Positions 44,384-52,432 of a stretch of DNA of 64,000 nt are shown here, piece after piece; positions within the stretch are counted from its first letter, which is position 1; the number at the start of each line of letters is the position of its first letter. Made by a program: the position numbers and the translations under genes. The DNA is taken from contig DATKBT010000132.1 in NCBI GenBank assembly GCA_035546295.1, positions 17,285 to 81,284 of the forward strand, given 5' to 3'. Below the pieces are notes generated by a model, which had not been told where the DNA came from, searched no databases, and saw nothing but the letters and a program-made list of their open reading frames with translations. The stretch is from DATKBT01 sp035546295 (GTDB taxonomy: Bacteria; Acidobacteriota; Thermoanaerobaculia; Multivoradales; Multivoraceae).

Positions 44384-45928
44384 CTAGCCGCGCCCGCTGA
44401 GCTTGAAGAAGCCGATCAACCGGTCGAGCTCCTCCGCGTGACTGGCGAGCTCGTTGGCAGTCGCCGCGATCTCCTCGGCGGAAGCCGCATTGCGCTGAAT
44501 CACGACGTCGGCTCTCGCCATCGCGTCATTGATGTGGCCGACGCTGGCCGCCTGCTCTTCGCTCGCCGAGGCCACCTCCTCGACCACGTCTGCCGTGCGC
44601 CGGATCGCGGGCACCAGCGCGACCAGTTGCTGGCCGGAGCGCTCGGCGGCGTCGACGCTCTCCTTGGCGATGCCGCCGATCTCGCGGACCGCCTCCTCGC
44701 TGTGCTCGGCGAGCCGGCGGATCTCGTCGGCGACCACCGCGAACCCGCGCCCGTGCTGACCGGCTCGCGCGGCCTCGATCGAGGCATTGAGCGAAAGGAG
44801 GTTGGTCTGGCGGGCGATGAGGTCGACCAGCTCGATCATCTTGGCGATGCGCCTCATCGCCCGCTGGGTCTCCTCGACGGTCCTGCCGCTCTCCTCGACG
44901 CCCGCGGCCCCTTCGAGCGCCAGGGTCCTCATCTGGCGCGCGTTGTGGGCGTTGGCCTCGATCGAGGCGGTCATCTCCTCCAGCGTGGCGCTGGTCTCCT
45001 CGCTCATCGCAGCCTGCTCGGACGTTCCCTGCGACAGGCTCGCCGCCGAAGCGGAGAGGGCCTGAGAGGAGTCGCGCAGGGTCTCCGCGATCGAGCGTGA
45101 CTCGGCCAGGATGCGGTCGAGCTCGGCGACGAACGAGTTGAAGTGGTCGGCCATCTCTCCCAGCTCGGAGCGGGTGGAGGCCTCCAGCCGCCGGGTCAGG
45201 TCGCCCTTGCCCTTCGCCATCGCGTCGAGCTGGACGTTGAGCGCCTGCACCGGACGCGCCACGCTGGCGGCGAGCAACGTCGACAGCACGCCGCCCCCAA
45301 CCACCAGCAATCCGAGCGCCGCCCAGCTCCCCCACCGCGCCACCTCCTCGCTCCGCTCGGCAGCGTCGATCGAGGCCTGCGCCTCCGACGCGGCCGCGTC
45401 GGCGATGCTGTCGAGGATCTCCACCTCCCGCTCCTCGATCGGACGGTACCGTTCGAAATAGGCGGCCTTGGCGAACTCGACGTCCTGCGTGTCGATGGTG
45501 AGCAACACCTCCCGCTCGATCGGCGCGAGCTCCTCGGCGTCGATCTGCTGAAGCTCGACGACCATCGCAGCGAGCCGGGTGTCGTCTTCCACCAGCTCGG
45601 CGATCCGCTCGAGCACCTCCGACATCTGGCTGCGCTGCCCCTGAACCGCCGCCTTCAACGACCCATCGGAGTTGTCGAGCATGTAGCCCCTGAGGCTGGC
45701 GCCGATGTTGGCGCGGTGGACCAGCACCTGCAGGCTCAGGATGTGCACCGTGTCGGCGACCGTGACCACGGTGCGCAGCTCCTCCAGCGAGCTGGTGAGC
45801 AGCCGCTGGGTCACCGAGACGCCGCCGCCGAGCAGCACCAGTGCGACGAAGCCAGCCAGCAGCCGACCACGGATGCTGAGAAGGAACCGGCGGAGTTCGG
45901 ACGGGGGACTGCCGGTCTGGGACTCCAC
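44384..45928 (-). CDS. Methyl-accepting chemotaxis protein, periplasmic four-helix sensor
   Basis: A 514-residue chemoreceptor. It has a short cytoplasmic N-terminus, membrane helix 1 (LLAGFVALVLLGGGVSVTQ), a periplasmic four-helix-bundle-like sensor (about 45-195), membrane helix 2 (AALGLLVVGGGVLSTLLAAS), a HAMP domain (PVQALNVQLDAMAKGKGDLT) and a cytoplasmic signalling coiled coil. The hairpin tip is NLLSLNASIEAARAGQHGRG, which binds CheA and CheW. No NWETF-type CheR tether is at the C-terminus. The gene follows the Cache-like protein by 20 bp, so the two are likely one operon, and the periplasmic partner probably modulates this receptor. Stop is 6 bp from the palindrome at 44347-44378. Confidence 0.94.
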   Translation of the reverse strand: MESQTGSPPSELRRFLLSIRGRLLAGFVALVLLGGGVSVTQRLLTSSLEELRTVVTVADTVHILSLQVLVHRANIGASLRGYMLDNSDGSLKAAVQGQRSQMSEVLERIAELVEDDTRLAAMVVELQQIDAEELAPIEREVLLTIDTQDVEFAKAAYFERYRPIEEREVEILDSIADAAASEAQASIDAAERSEEVARWGSWAALGLLVVGGGVLSTLLAASVARPVQALNVQLDAMAKGKGDLTRRLEASTRSELGEMADHFNSFVAELDRILAESRSIAETLRDSSQALSASAASLSQGTSEQAAMSEETSATLEEMTASIEANAHNARQMRTLALEGAAGVEESGRTVEETQRAMRRIAKMIELVDLIARQTNLLSLNASIEAARAGQHGRGFAVVADEIRRLAEHSEEAVREIGGIAKESVDAAERSGQQLVALVPAIRRTADVVEEVASASEEQAASVGHINDAMARADVVIQRNAASAEEIAATANELASHAEELDRLIGFFKLSGRG

Positions 45929-45948
45929 GCGACGGCTCCTGCCAGGCG

Positions 45949-46539
45949 CTATCGCGCGAAGTGGTCGCGTTCGATGCCGACGGTGAGGACGCCGACCGCC
46001 TGGCCGCCGCGTTCGATCGGGCCCGGAATCGGCACCGAGATCTGCACGAGGATCGCGCGCGCGCTGCTGTCGTAGCGCGGGCGATCGACGAAGACCTGAC
46101 CGGCCCCGTCGTCGTCAAAGGCGCTCTGCCACTCCGCCTCGTCCACCTGCCAGTCGTCGGACGACGGTCCGGTGAGGCACACCAGCGCCCCCTGATAGTC
46201 CATCACCAGGCCCTCGCGGTACGCCGCGTCGGCCGCGAGCAGCTCCTCAAGCCGCTCGGCACACTCGGCACAGGGGTTGTTCAGCATCTCTTCGAGCTCG
46301 GACGGGGCCTCGCCCGCCACCCAGCGCGCGTCGAGCTCCTGGATCGCCTCCAGGCTGATCCCCTGCTCGTTCCGGGCGTGGACGGCGTTCAGGATCTCCT
46401 CCTGCGCCCAGGCGGCGAGCACCTCGACCTGGGACCGAACCGCGGGCACGTCGATCGACGGCTGCCCCTGCGCGCCGGCGAGCAACGCCGGCGCGAGGGC
46501 GGTCGCCGCGAACAGCACGGCCGTACGGACTGGTTCCAA
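45949..46539 (-). CDS. Secreted Cache/PDC-like sensor protein
   Basis: TTG 46539 is chosen because AAGGGGG lies six bases upstream and a clean signal peptide follows (RTAVLFAATALAPALLAGAQ). The 196-residue mature-type protein has a helical N-terminal part with a CxxC (NPCAECAERLEEL), then a Cache-like beta region: LVMDYQGALVCLTGPSSDDW, a central QVFVDRPRYD, and a C-terminal VGVLTVGIERDHF that is the usual PDC last strand. It lacks a membrane anchor, so it is a periplasmic soluble sensor, not a receptor itself. It starts the operon with the downstream chemoreceptor. A good promoter lies 63 bp upstream. The CxxC might sense redox or metal, which is inference. Confidence 0.8.
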   Translation of the reverse strand: MEPVRTAVLFAATALAPALLAGAQGQPSIDVPAVRSQVEVLAAWAQEEILNAVHARNEQGISLEAIQELDARWVAGEAPSELEEMLNNPCAECAERLEELLAADAAYREGLVMDYQGALVCLTGPSSDDWQVDEAEWQSAFDDDGAGQVFVDRPRYDSSARAILVQISVPIPGPIERGGQAVGVLTVGIERDHFAR

Positions 46540-47019
46540 TCGGGACCCCCTTCCGCTGGATTGACGGATCGTCGTCGACAGCACGAGCGCTGAGTGGGAG
46601 CATTATAGGGCCTCAGCGTCCGAGCCTTCGAGCGCGGTCGTCTCGCCTCGACGCCCTGATCTGACCGGTACCGAGCGGGCGGCGCAGCCCATGGTCCGGC
46701 AGGCGGCTCCGTAGCCTCTGCGACGAGCACCGCCGGCCTCTGCGAGCGTCACGCCTCGGCCGATCCGAGATCACAGCAATGAACCGAAGCGGGGTCGAAG
46801 GGGACAAATCCGTGGAGAGGAGCGCGCCGAATCAGCAGGCGCCTCGTCGAAAGAGATAAGGTGTGTTCGAGGAGTTGGCCCGGCCGCAGCCCGCGCCGGG
46901 CCGCGCCTCGCCCTCTCGGCCGCACCCGCTCGATCCCGATGGTGGCCGAGCACGAAACAGCAAAGCCAGCGCCTCCCTCACCTGTTACTCGTCACTCATC
47001 TCGATCGAAAGGGACACCG
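46540..47019. other. Divergent spacer between the sensor operon and the CHRD gene
   Basis: A 480-bp region holding the minus-strand promoter at 46602-46631. For the rightward CHRD gene, only the CGAAAGGG ribosome-binding site is clear. No small gene is supported. Confidence 0.5.
46602..46631 (-). promoter_or_regulatory. Sigma-70-like promoter for the Cache-chemoreceptor operon
   Basis: On the minus strand TATAAT (46607-46602) is a perfect -10 in otherwise GC-rich DNA; TCGAAG (46631-46626), a 3-of-6 -35, is 18 bp upstream. Transcription would start near 46595, giving a leader of about 55 nt before TTG 46539. Confidence 0.5.
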
Positions 47020-48159
47020 ATGAAGAGAACTCTGTCGCCCATCCTGCTCGCCGGCGTGCTCGCCGCTCCCGCACTCACCGCCCAGCTCGGCTTCTGGGAC
47101 ACCTCCTTCCAGCTCGACTCGGCGCAAGAGGTCCCCACCCCGACCCGCACCACCGGGATCGGAGAGTGCGTCGCCTCCCTTCAAGGAACCGAGCTCACCG
47201 TGTCCTGCACTCACACCCTGCCCGACCCGATCGCGGCCCACATCCATCTCGGGCTGCCCGGTGTCGCCGGCCCCATACTCATTCCCTTCGACGACGGCGA
47301 CAGCCCGATCCAGGGCCAGTTCGAGCTGACCGAGCAACAGGTCGCTTACTATGCCGCGGGAGCGCTCTACGTGAACGTCCACACCGACACCAACCCCGCC
47401 GGCGAGATTCGCGGCCAGCTCGTCCCGCGAGTTTCTCGCGACGCCACCAGCGTCCTCTTCTCAGGGGATGCCAGCCAGGAGACCGAGAAGGTCGATAGCG
47501 ACGCCGTGGCCTACTGCCGAGCGATCTTCAGCACCAGCACCGGCGAGAACCAGCTGCGCGTGATCTGCGCGCACACCGTGGAGATGCCGATCGCGGCTCA
47601 CATCCATCGCGCAGCGCCCGGCGTGCCCGGCCCCATCATCTTCCCGTTCGACGATCCGGAGAGCCCGCTCGACCAGACCTTCACGCTCTCCGACGCCGAC
47701 GTGGTCGATCTCTTCACCGGCAATCTCTACGTCAACGTCCATACCGACGAGTTCCCGGGCGGCGAGGTCCGCGCCAACCTGGTGGGTTGCGTCGAGAGCG
47801 CCACGCAGCTCTGCCTACAGCAGAATCGGTTCGCGATCGGCGTCACCGGATCGACTCCGGCCGGCGACGAGTTCGTCGGACAGGCTTTCGAGCGCACCAG
47901 CACCTCGGGCGAGTTCACGTTCTTCTCGCCGGACAACCTGGAGCTCCTGGTCAAGGTGCTCGACGGCTGCGCCATCAACGACCGCTACTGGGTCTTCTTC
48001 GCGGCTACCACGGACGTCGAGTTCGACCTCACCGTCACCGATACCCTGACCGGGGAGTCGAAGACCTACACGAACCCGCAGGGCAATCCCGCCGACGCCG
48101 TCACCGACACCGACGCGTTCGCTACCTGCGACGGCGCCGAGCCGTCGAACGGGGGCTGA
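47020..48159 (+). CDS. Secreted protein with two CHRD domains
   Basis: ATG 47020 follows AAAGGG by six bases and begins a signal peptide (SPILLAGVLAAPALTAQ). The 379-residue product has two CHRD (chordin-type) domains. Each ends with a strand pair such as AAHIHLGLPGVAGPILIPF or AAHIHRAAPGVPGPIIFPF, then LYVNVHTDxxPxGExR. The C-terminal 110 residues (SGEFTFFSPDNLELLVKVLD, GCAINDRYWVFFAATTDVEF) form a domain that I know from secreted acidobacterial and myxobacterial proteins, always at the C-terminus of adhesion-like proteins. Role unknown; extracellular location is predicted. It is near but on the opposite strand to the sensor operon. Confidence 0.88.
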   Translation: MKRTLSPILLAGVLAAPALTAQLGFWDTSFQLDSAQEVPTPTRTTGIGECVASLQGTELTVSCTHTLPDPIAAHIHLGLPGVAGPILIPFDDGDSPIQGQFELTEQQVAYYAAGALYVNVHTDTNPAGEIRGQLVPRVSRDATSVLFSGDASQETEKVDSDAVAYCRAIFSTSTGENQLRVICAHTVEMPIAAHIHRAAPGVPGPIIFPFDDPESPLDQTFTLSDADVVDLFTGNLYVNVHTDEFPGGEVRANLVGCVESATQLCLQQNRFAIGVTGSTPAGDEFVGQAFERTSTSGEFTFFSPDNLELLVKVLDGCAINDRYWVFFAATTDVEFDLTVTDTLTGESKTYTNPQGNPADAVTDTDAFATCDGAEPSNGG

Positions 48160-48298
48160 GCGGACCGTAGAGCAATGGCCGCCGCGCCGGCCGCGTCGGT
48201 TGGGCGGCGGAGGGGGAAAGCCTCCTTCGCCGCCGCCGCCGGCGAGGCGCCGGCGGCGCCCGCTTTTCGGCCCATCCCGTTCGCCTGGACCCGCTCCG

Positions 48299-48856
48299 TC
48301 AGGACCAGGTGAGCCGCCACTCGCAGACGTCCTCGCCGCGGCTCCGACATCGCGTGTGCTCGGTGCCGACGTTCCGGCCGCCGGAGTGGTGCACGAGGCC
48401 CCACAGCGTCCCCTGCACCAGCTCGCAGGCCTCACGGTGGACGAGCGTGTAGTCGCGCAGCACGACCCGCGCACCGTTCGGCCCTAAGAGCTCGACGTCG
48501 AACTCGCCGGTGTCGTGACGCAGGCGCCACAGCGCGCCGAGGCTGTTGAGCGATCGGCCTGGATCCCCGGCGCGGATCAGCGCCTTGTACGGACCCTCGA
48601 AGAAGGCTTCAGTGGTGTCGCGCGAGGCGTCCTCGAACGCCGTGACCCCGCGCTCGGTCGGCGCCGGCCGGAGCTTGACGACGGCCCGCATCAGCTCGAG
48701 GTAGTCCTCCTCAGCATGCCAGCTCGTCGAGAGGATCCGGCTGCTCAGGTAGTGCTGGAGGTGTGGCGGCACGACCTTGCGCGCATCCTCCTTGCGAGAC
48801 CGCAGGAACTTGACGATCTCGACCATGATCGAGCCTTTGATCTTGCCGTCGCTCAT
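48299..48856 (-). CDS. Che-linked V4R-like paralog 2
   Basis: A 185-residue soluble protein, ATG 48856 after GGAGGA. It is a paralog of the next upstream gene (49041-49622), sharing roughly half its residues. Common elements are EIVKFLRSRKEDARKVV, LSTSWHAEEDYLELMRAVV, the NSLGALWRLRHDTGEF block and the C-terminal HTRCRSRGEDVCEWRLTW. The end resembles the Cys-containing last strand of V4R/heme-NO-type sensor domains (C-x-x-RG-x-x-x-C-x-W), so ligand or metal binding is possible; the family itself I do not recognise. It is the last gene of the leftward chemosensory operon, 184 bp after its paralog, so it could have its own promoter. Confidence 0.75.
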   Translation of the reverse strand: MSDGKIKGSIMVEIVKFLRSRKEDARKVVPPHLQHYLSSRILSTSWHAEEDYLELMRAVVKLRPAPTERGVTAFEDASRDTTEAFFEGPYKALIRAGDPGRSLNSLGALWRLRHDTGEFDVELLGPNGARVVLRDYTLVHREACELVQGTLWGLVHHSGGRNVGTEHTRCRSRGEDVCEWRLTWS

Positions 48857-49040
48857 CGCTCCTCCGGAGCAGCCGGTCGGTGCCTTCCTCAGCCGCTCTT
48901 CCCGCGGGATCCGACGGAATTGTAGCTCGGACCACCTCGATGAGGATCTGCTCTCGACCTTCCGGTGGTTCAGGGCTCCTCCAGCTCGAGCCCCGGGGCT
49001 CGAACCGACCGGTATTCCAGTCGCCGTCGAGCTCGGACGC

Positions 49041-49622
49041 TCAGCTGAGCGGATCCTTCCCCAGCGCCCAGGAGAGCTGCCACTCGCAGACGCCGTCGCC
49101 GCGAGCCCGACAGCGCGAGTGAGCGATCCGGATCTCCTCGCCGCCCGAGTGGTGCAGCATTCCCCACAGCGTCCCCTGCACCAGCTCGCAGGACTCGCGC
49201 GCCACCAGCGCGTAGTCGCGAAGCAGCACCGTCGCGCCCTGGCCGGAGTCCAGCCGGACCTCGAACTCGCCGGTGTCGTGACGCAGACGCCAGAGGGCGC
49301 CGAGACTGTTGAGGGTGCGCGCCGGGTCTCCACGCCTCACCAGCGACCGGTACGGACCCTCGAAGTAGGCGCCGCTGCTGGCCCTCGACGCAGCCTCGAA
49401 CGAGGTGATCTCCGGGGTCTCGTCGGTCCGCGGGAACAGCTCGACCACGGCGCGCATCAGCTCGAGGTAGTCCTCCTCGGGATGCCAGCTCGTCGCCAGG
49501 ATTCGACTGTCGAGGTAGTGCTGGAGGCGAGGTGCAACGACCTTGCGGGCCTCCTCCTTGTAGGACCGGAGGTACTTGACGACCTCGATCATGATCGTGC
49601 CCTTGACCCGGCCGCCGCTCAT
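49041..49622 (-). CDS. Che-linked V4R-like paralog 1
   Basis: A 193-residue soluble protein whose ATG 49622 overlaps the CheW stop by four bases. The helical first half (IEVVKYLRSYKEEARKVV, LATSWHPEEDYLELMRAVV) precedes an alpha/beta half with NSLGALWRLRHDTGEFEVRL and ESCELVQGTLWGMLHHSGGE. It ends with HSRCRARGDGVCEWQLSW; paired Cys and a final Trp recall V4R-type small-molecule sensors. No signal peptide or DNA-binding motif. Its coupling to CheW and the sensor-less receptor suggests a cytoplasmic input or adaptor of the array. That role is inferred from context. Confidence 0.77.
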   Translation of the reverse strand: MSGGRVKGTIMIEVVKYLRSYKEEARKVVAPRLQHYLDSRILATSWHPEEDYLELMRAVVELFPRTDETPEITSFEAASRASSGAYFEGPYRSLVRRGDPARTLNSLGALWRLRHDTGEFEVRLDSGQGATVLLRDYALVARESCELVQGTLWGMLHHSGGEEIRIAHSRCRARGDGVCEWQLSWALGKDPLS

Positions 49623-50158
49623 CGTTCCCCCGCCGCTGGGCCGCCCGCGATCTCTCCCGGCTCCTCGCCTCCGGGCGCAACCGGCGCGCGGTCGGCGAGG
49701 CCCGCGCCGTGCTCCTCGATCAGCGCGGCATCGAGGTCGAGGAGCCAGATCGGGCCGTTCGGGCGCTCGATCTCGTGCCAGCACCGGTCGGTCCCGGCCT
49801 CCGACTCGGCCTCGATCGCCACGATCTCGCGCACCGTGAGCTCGATGACGCCGCGCACGGCCTGGACCAGCACGCCGACCACCGCGCCGGACGGTGCGAG
49901 CCCGGTCTCGACCACCACGATGCAGCTCCGCTTGCCGACCGGTCCTTCGCCGAGGCCGAGCTTCGCCGCGACGTCGATCACGGGCACCACCTGCCCCCTC
50001 AGGTCGAGGACCCCGAGCACGTAGGAGGGCATCGCGGGCAGCCTCGTCACACCGCCGTACTCGACGATCTCGCGGACGCGAAGCAGCGGCAGGGCGTACT
50101 CCTCGCCGCCCTGCTCGAAAGTCAGGAGCTGCCTCAGCTCCCTTGCCGAGCCGGTCAT
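49619..50158 (-). CDS. cheW: CheW adaptor protein
   Basis: A 179-residue scaffold coupling receptors to CheA. ATG 50158 overlaps the chemoreceptor stop by four bases and its stop overlaps the next gene by four bases. The SH3-like CheW fold is clear: LLTFEQGGEEYALPLLRVRE, the TRLPAMPSYVLGVLDLRGQV core, and VGVLVQAVRGVIEL. The loop after the second subdomain is extended by Trp/Pro-containing RCWHEIERPNGPIWLLD. Residues after about 150 are a Gly/Ala/Glu-rich tail outside the domain. The tightly coupled order receptor, CheW, V4R-like paralog implies assembly into one signalling unit. Confidence 0.94.
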   Translation of the reverse strand: MTGSARELRQLLTFEQGGEEYALPLLRVREIVEYGGVTRLPAMPSYVLGVLDLRGQVVPVIDVAAKLGLGEGPVGKRSCIVVVETGLAPSGAVVGVLVQAVRGVIELTVREIVAIEAESEAGTDRCWHEIERPNGPIWLLDLDAALIEEHGAGLADRAPVAPGGEEPGEIAGGPAAGER

Positions 50159-51264
50159 CGCCGAGAAGCGCTTCCCCGGCCGACGTCGAAGAAGGAGACC
50201 AGCGCCTGCAGCCCCTCCGCTTGAGCCGACATCTCTTCGGCGGTGGCCGACAGCTCCTCGGCCGCCGAGGCGTTGCGCTGGGTGACCTCGTCGACTTGCG
50301 CCATGGCGCGGTTGATCTGAGAGACGCCGGAGGATTGCTCGGAGGAGGCCGCCGCCACTTCGCGCACCAGGTCCGACGTGCGCCGGATCGAGGGCACCAG
50401 CTCGCTCAGGAGCTGGCCCGAGCGCTCTGCCACCTTGACGCTCGAGCCGGCGAGCGCCGAAATCTCCTTGGCGGCGGCCTGGCTGCGCTCGGCGAGCTTG
50501 CGCACCTCGGTGGCGACCACCGCGAAGCCGCGCCCCTGCTCCCCCGCCCGCGCCGCCTCGATCGCGGCGTTGAGCGCCAGCAGGTTCGTCTGGTACGCGA
50601 TCTCCTCGACGATCGAGGTCTTCTCGGCGATCATGCGCATCGCGGCCACCGTCTCGGAGACGGACTGGCCGCTCTCGTCGGCGTCCTTGGCCCCCTTGGT
50701 CGCGATCTGCTCCATCTGGAAGCTGTTCTCGGCATTGGCCGTGATCGACGCGGTCATCTCCTCGAGGCTGGCGGTGGTCTCTTCCACCGAGGCCGCCTGC
50801 TCCGAGGTGCCCTGGGACAGGGACTGGGAGGAGGCCGAGACCTGCTCTGCGGCCGTCGACAGCGCGCCGGCGCCGTTGCGCACCTGCGCGGTCACCTCGC
50901 GCAGCCGCTCGACCATCATCCGCAGCGCGCCCATCAGGCTTCGGCTGTCGTTCTCTGGGGCCTCGATCTCGATCGTCAGGTCACCCTCGGCGACCCGGCG
51001 CACGATCTCGGCCGCAAACACCGGATCGCCGCCGCTGCGCCGAAGCTCCCAACGGCTCAGGAAGTGGCCGAGGAACCCGCCGGCCGCCGCACCGAGGACC
51101 AGCGCCAGGAGCACGGTGAGGACGAGCCCCCCGCCCCCCTCCGCGCCGCTCTCGCGCAGCGCCGCCAGCGCCCGGCTCGTGCCGCGAACCGTGAGCGCGA
51201 CGACCGCCAGGACGAACACCGCCAGCAGCCCCAGGCCCACGACTTCACGCGACTTCCAATCCAT
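50155..51264 (-). CDS. Methyl-accepting chemotaxis protein without a periplasmic sensor
   Basis: ATG 51264 is nine bases after AGGAGG. The 369-residue protein has two membrane helices with only about 20 residues between them (residues 8-27 and 46-65), so no ligand-binding periplasmic domain. A HAMP-like linker (EIVRRVAEGDLTIEIEAPEN) leads to a standard cytoplasmic signalling region with the tip NLLALNAAIEAARAGEQGRG. Signals must come from the cytoplasm or the membrane, for example from the cotranscribed V4R-like pair. Its stop overlaps CheW by four bases. The gene diverges from the rightward che operon across 391 bp. Confidence 0.95.
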   Translation of the reverse strand: MDWKSREVVGLGLLAVFVLAVVALTVRGTSRALAALRESGAEGGGGLVLTVLLALVLGAAAGGFLGHFLSRWELRRSGGDPVFAAEIVRRVAEGDLTIEIEAPENDSRSLMGALRMMVERLREVTAQVRNGAGALSTAAEQVSASSQSLSQGTSEQAASVEETTASLEEMTASITANAENSFQMEQIATKGAKDADESGQSVSETVAAMRMIAEKTSIVEEIAYQTNLLALNAAIEAARAGEQGRGFAVVATEVRKLAERSQAAAKEISALAGSSVKVAERSGQLLSELVPSIRRTSDLVREVAAASSEQSSGVSQINRAMAQVDEVTQRNASAAEELSATAEEMSAQAEGLQALVSFFDVGRGSASRR

Positions 51265-51655
51265 TGCCGTTGTCCTCCTGACGCCCCCGCGAGCCACCTC
51301 CCACCCTCCCCGCGGCCGGCGTGCCACGCCAGAGGGCCGGCACCCGCCGACCCCGGAAACAAGACCGCACGATTCCACCTCGCGGCCCGCGACGAGCCCA
51401 TCCGGTGGAGGCCCCCGGGAGGCGCCTCTCCTTCCGATCTCGTTTGTGTTCTCTTCCTGAAACCTCTACACTACACGAGGTTTTTCCATCCGAGTACCGC
51501 GTCGGCCGACCGCCCCGGCACAACGGCCACCAGGCGTCGAGTCGGCGCCTCCAGGCGAGAGCCGCAGGAAGGTCGAGAACGTGGCTTCGGAGGCATCGAG
51601 TCCGTGGAGCGGGGCCGCACGCCGGCAGGAGGCTTCGCCCAGATTGGAGGAGAAG
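51265..51655. other. Divergent control region of the two che operons
   Basis: A 391-bp spacer between the leftward receptor operon and the rightward che operon. Its most AT-rich patch (51443-51485) holds a promoter-like pair and an inverted repeat, given separately. The ribosome-binding site of the first rightward gene is GGAGGA, at 51646-51651. Confidence 0.6.
51444..51483 (+). promoter_or_regulatory. Promoter and overlapping operator candidate for the che operon
   Basis: TTGTGT (51444-51449) and TACACT (51467-51472) are 17 bp apart. AAACCTC (51460-51466) and GAGGTTT (51477-51483) are a perfect inverted repeat flanking the -10, followed by a T tract. In a divergent region the repeat is more likely an operator than a terminator. 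Confidence 0.4.
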
Positions 51656-52432
51656 ATGACCGGCTGGGAGTCCCCTCCGGAGGCAGGACCGCGGGTCCTT
51701 CGTCGTCACGAGGAGACACAACCCGTCGGTGAGCTCGCCATCCTGCTGCGCCGAAGCTCGGCCCTGGTCGAGCAGATCCGGCAGGAGAACGGCGATTCCC
51801 TGCGCCGCGCCAAGGAGGAGCAGGAGCGGCTGCGCACCGAGCTCGACGCCAGCCAATCCGAAATGGACTCGCTGGTCGAGATGATGACCCGGCTCGAACG
51901 CCGCTCGACCCAGCTCACGCGACTCTACGTCGCCACCTTCCAGCTCTACCTCGGCCGCACCCCCGATCAGGTCTACGAGACGATCGCCGAGATCACCACC
52001 GACATCCTGGGCGCCGAGCGCTACGTCCTCCTGATGCGCGACGGCGACGGTCCCTCCTACCGGATCGTCCTCCAACACGGGGTCGACCCCGACTCCAACG
52101 AGCTGTTCGGCGGCGACTTCTACCCGGGCGGGCACGAGGAGGTCGACGAGGCCCTCACCAGCGGCCGTCGGTGGGTGCAGACCTGCCCCGGCGAGCTGGT
52201 CGCGGTGGTTCCTCTGCAGGTGGACGAGACGATCCTCGGAGCACTCGTGATCCTCGACCTGCTCGAGCACAAGCCGCGGCTCGAGGACGCCGACAGCGAG
52301 GTGCTGGACCTGCTCGGCGCGCACGCGGCCTCCGCGTTGCTGTCGTCGATGAACCTCTCGATCGCTGCGCGCAAGCTGCAGACCATGACGAGCCTGTTCC
52401 GCCTGGTCATCGGAGACTCCGAAGAGCTGTGA
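51656..52432 (+). CDS. Coiled-coil/GAF signalling protein 1
   Basis: ATG 51656 lies just after GGAGGAGAAG. The 258-residue soluble protein has a coiled coil (about 25-90: SSALVEQIRQENGDSLRRAK, ERLRTELDASQSEMDSLVEM) and then a GAF-like domain (about 100-240), including LYVATFQLYLGRTPDQVYE, ILGAERYVLLMRDG and a closing VVPLQVDETILGALVILDLL. It is a paralog of the gene at 54682-55464. GAF domains bind small ligands or hemes or mediate dimerisation; no chromophore Cys or cyclic-nucleotide motif is obvious. It begins the che operon and overlaps the DUF4388 gene by four bases (GTGA), so it probably feeds the array with a cytoplasmic signal. Confidence 0.82.
   Translation: MTGWESPPEAGPRVLRRHEETQPVGELAILLRRSSALVEQIRQENGDSLRRAKEEQERLRTELDASQSEMDSLVEMMTRLERRSTQLTRLYVATFQLYLGRTPDQVYETIAEITTDILGAERYVLLMRDGDGPSYRIVLQHGVDPDSNELFGGDFYPGGHEEVDEALTSGRRWVQTCPGELVAVVPLQVDETILGALVILDLLEHKPRLEDADSEVLDLLGAHAASALLSSMNLSIAARKLQTMTSLFRLVIGDSEEL

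Noticed and set aside
40297..44400. A 1367-codon open frame on the plus strand
   Set aside because: It is antisense to the TonB receptor, shows no domain and has the composition of a mirror frame in GC-rich DNA.
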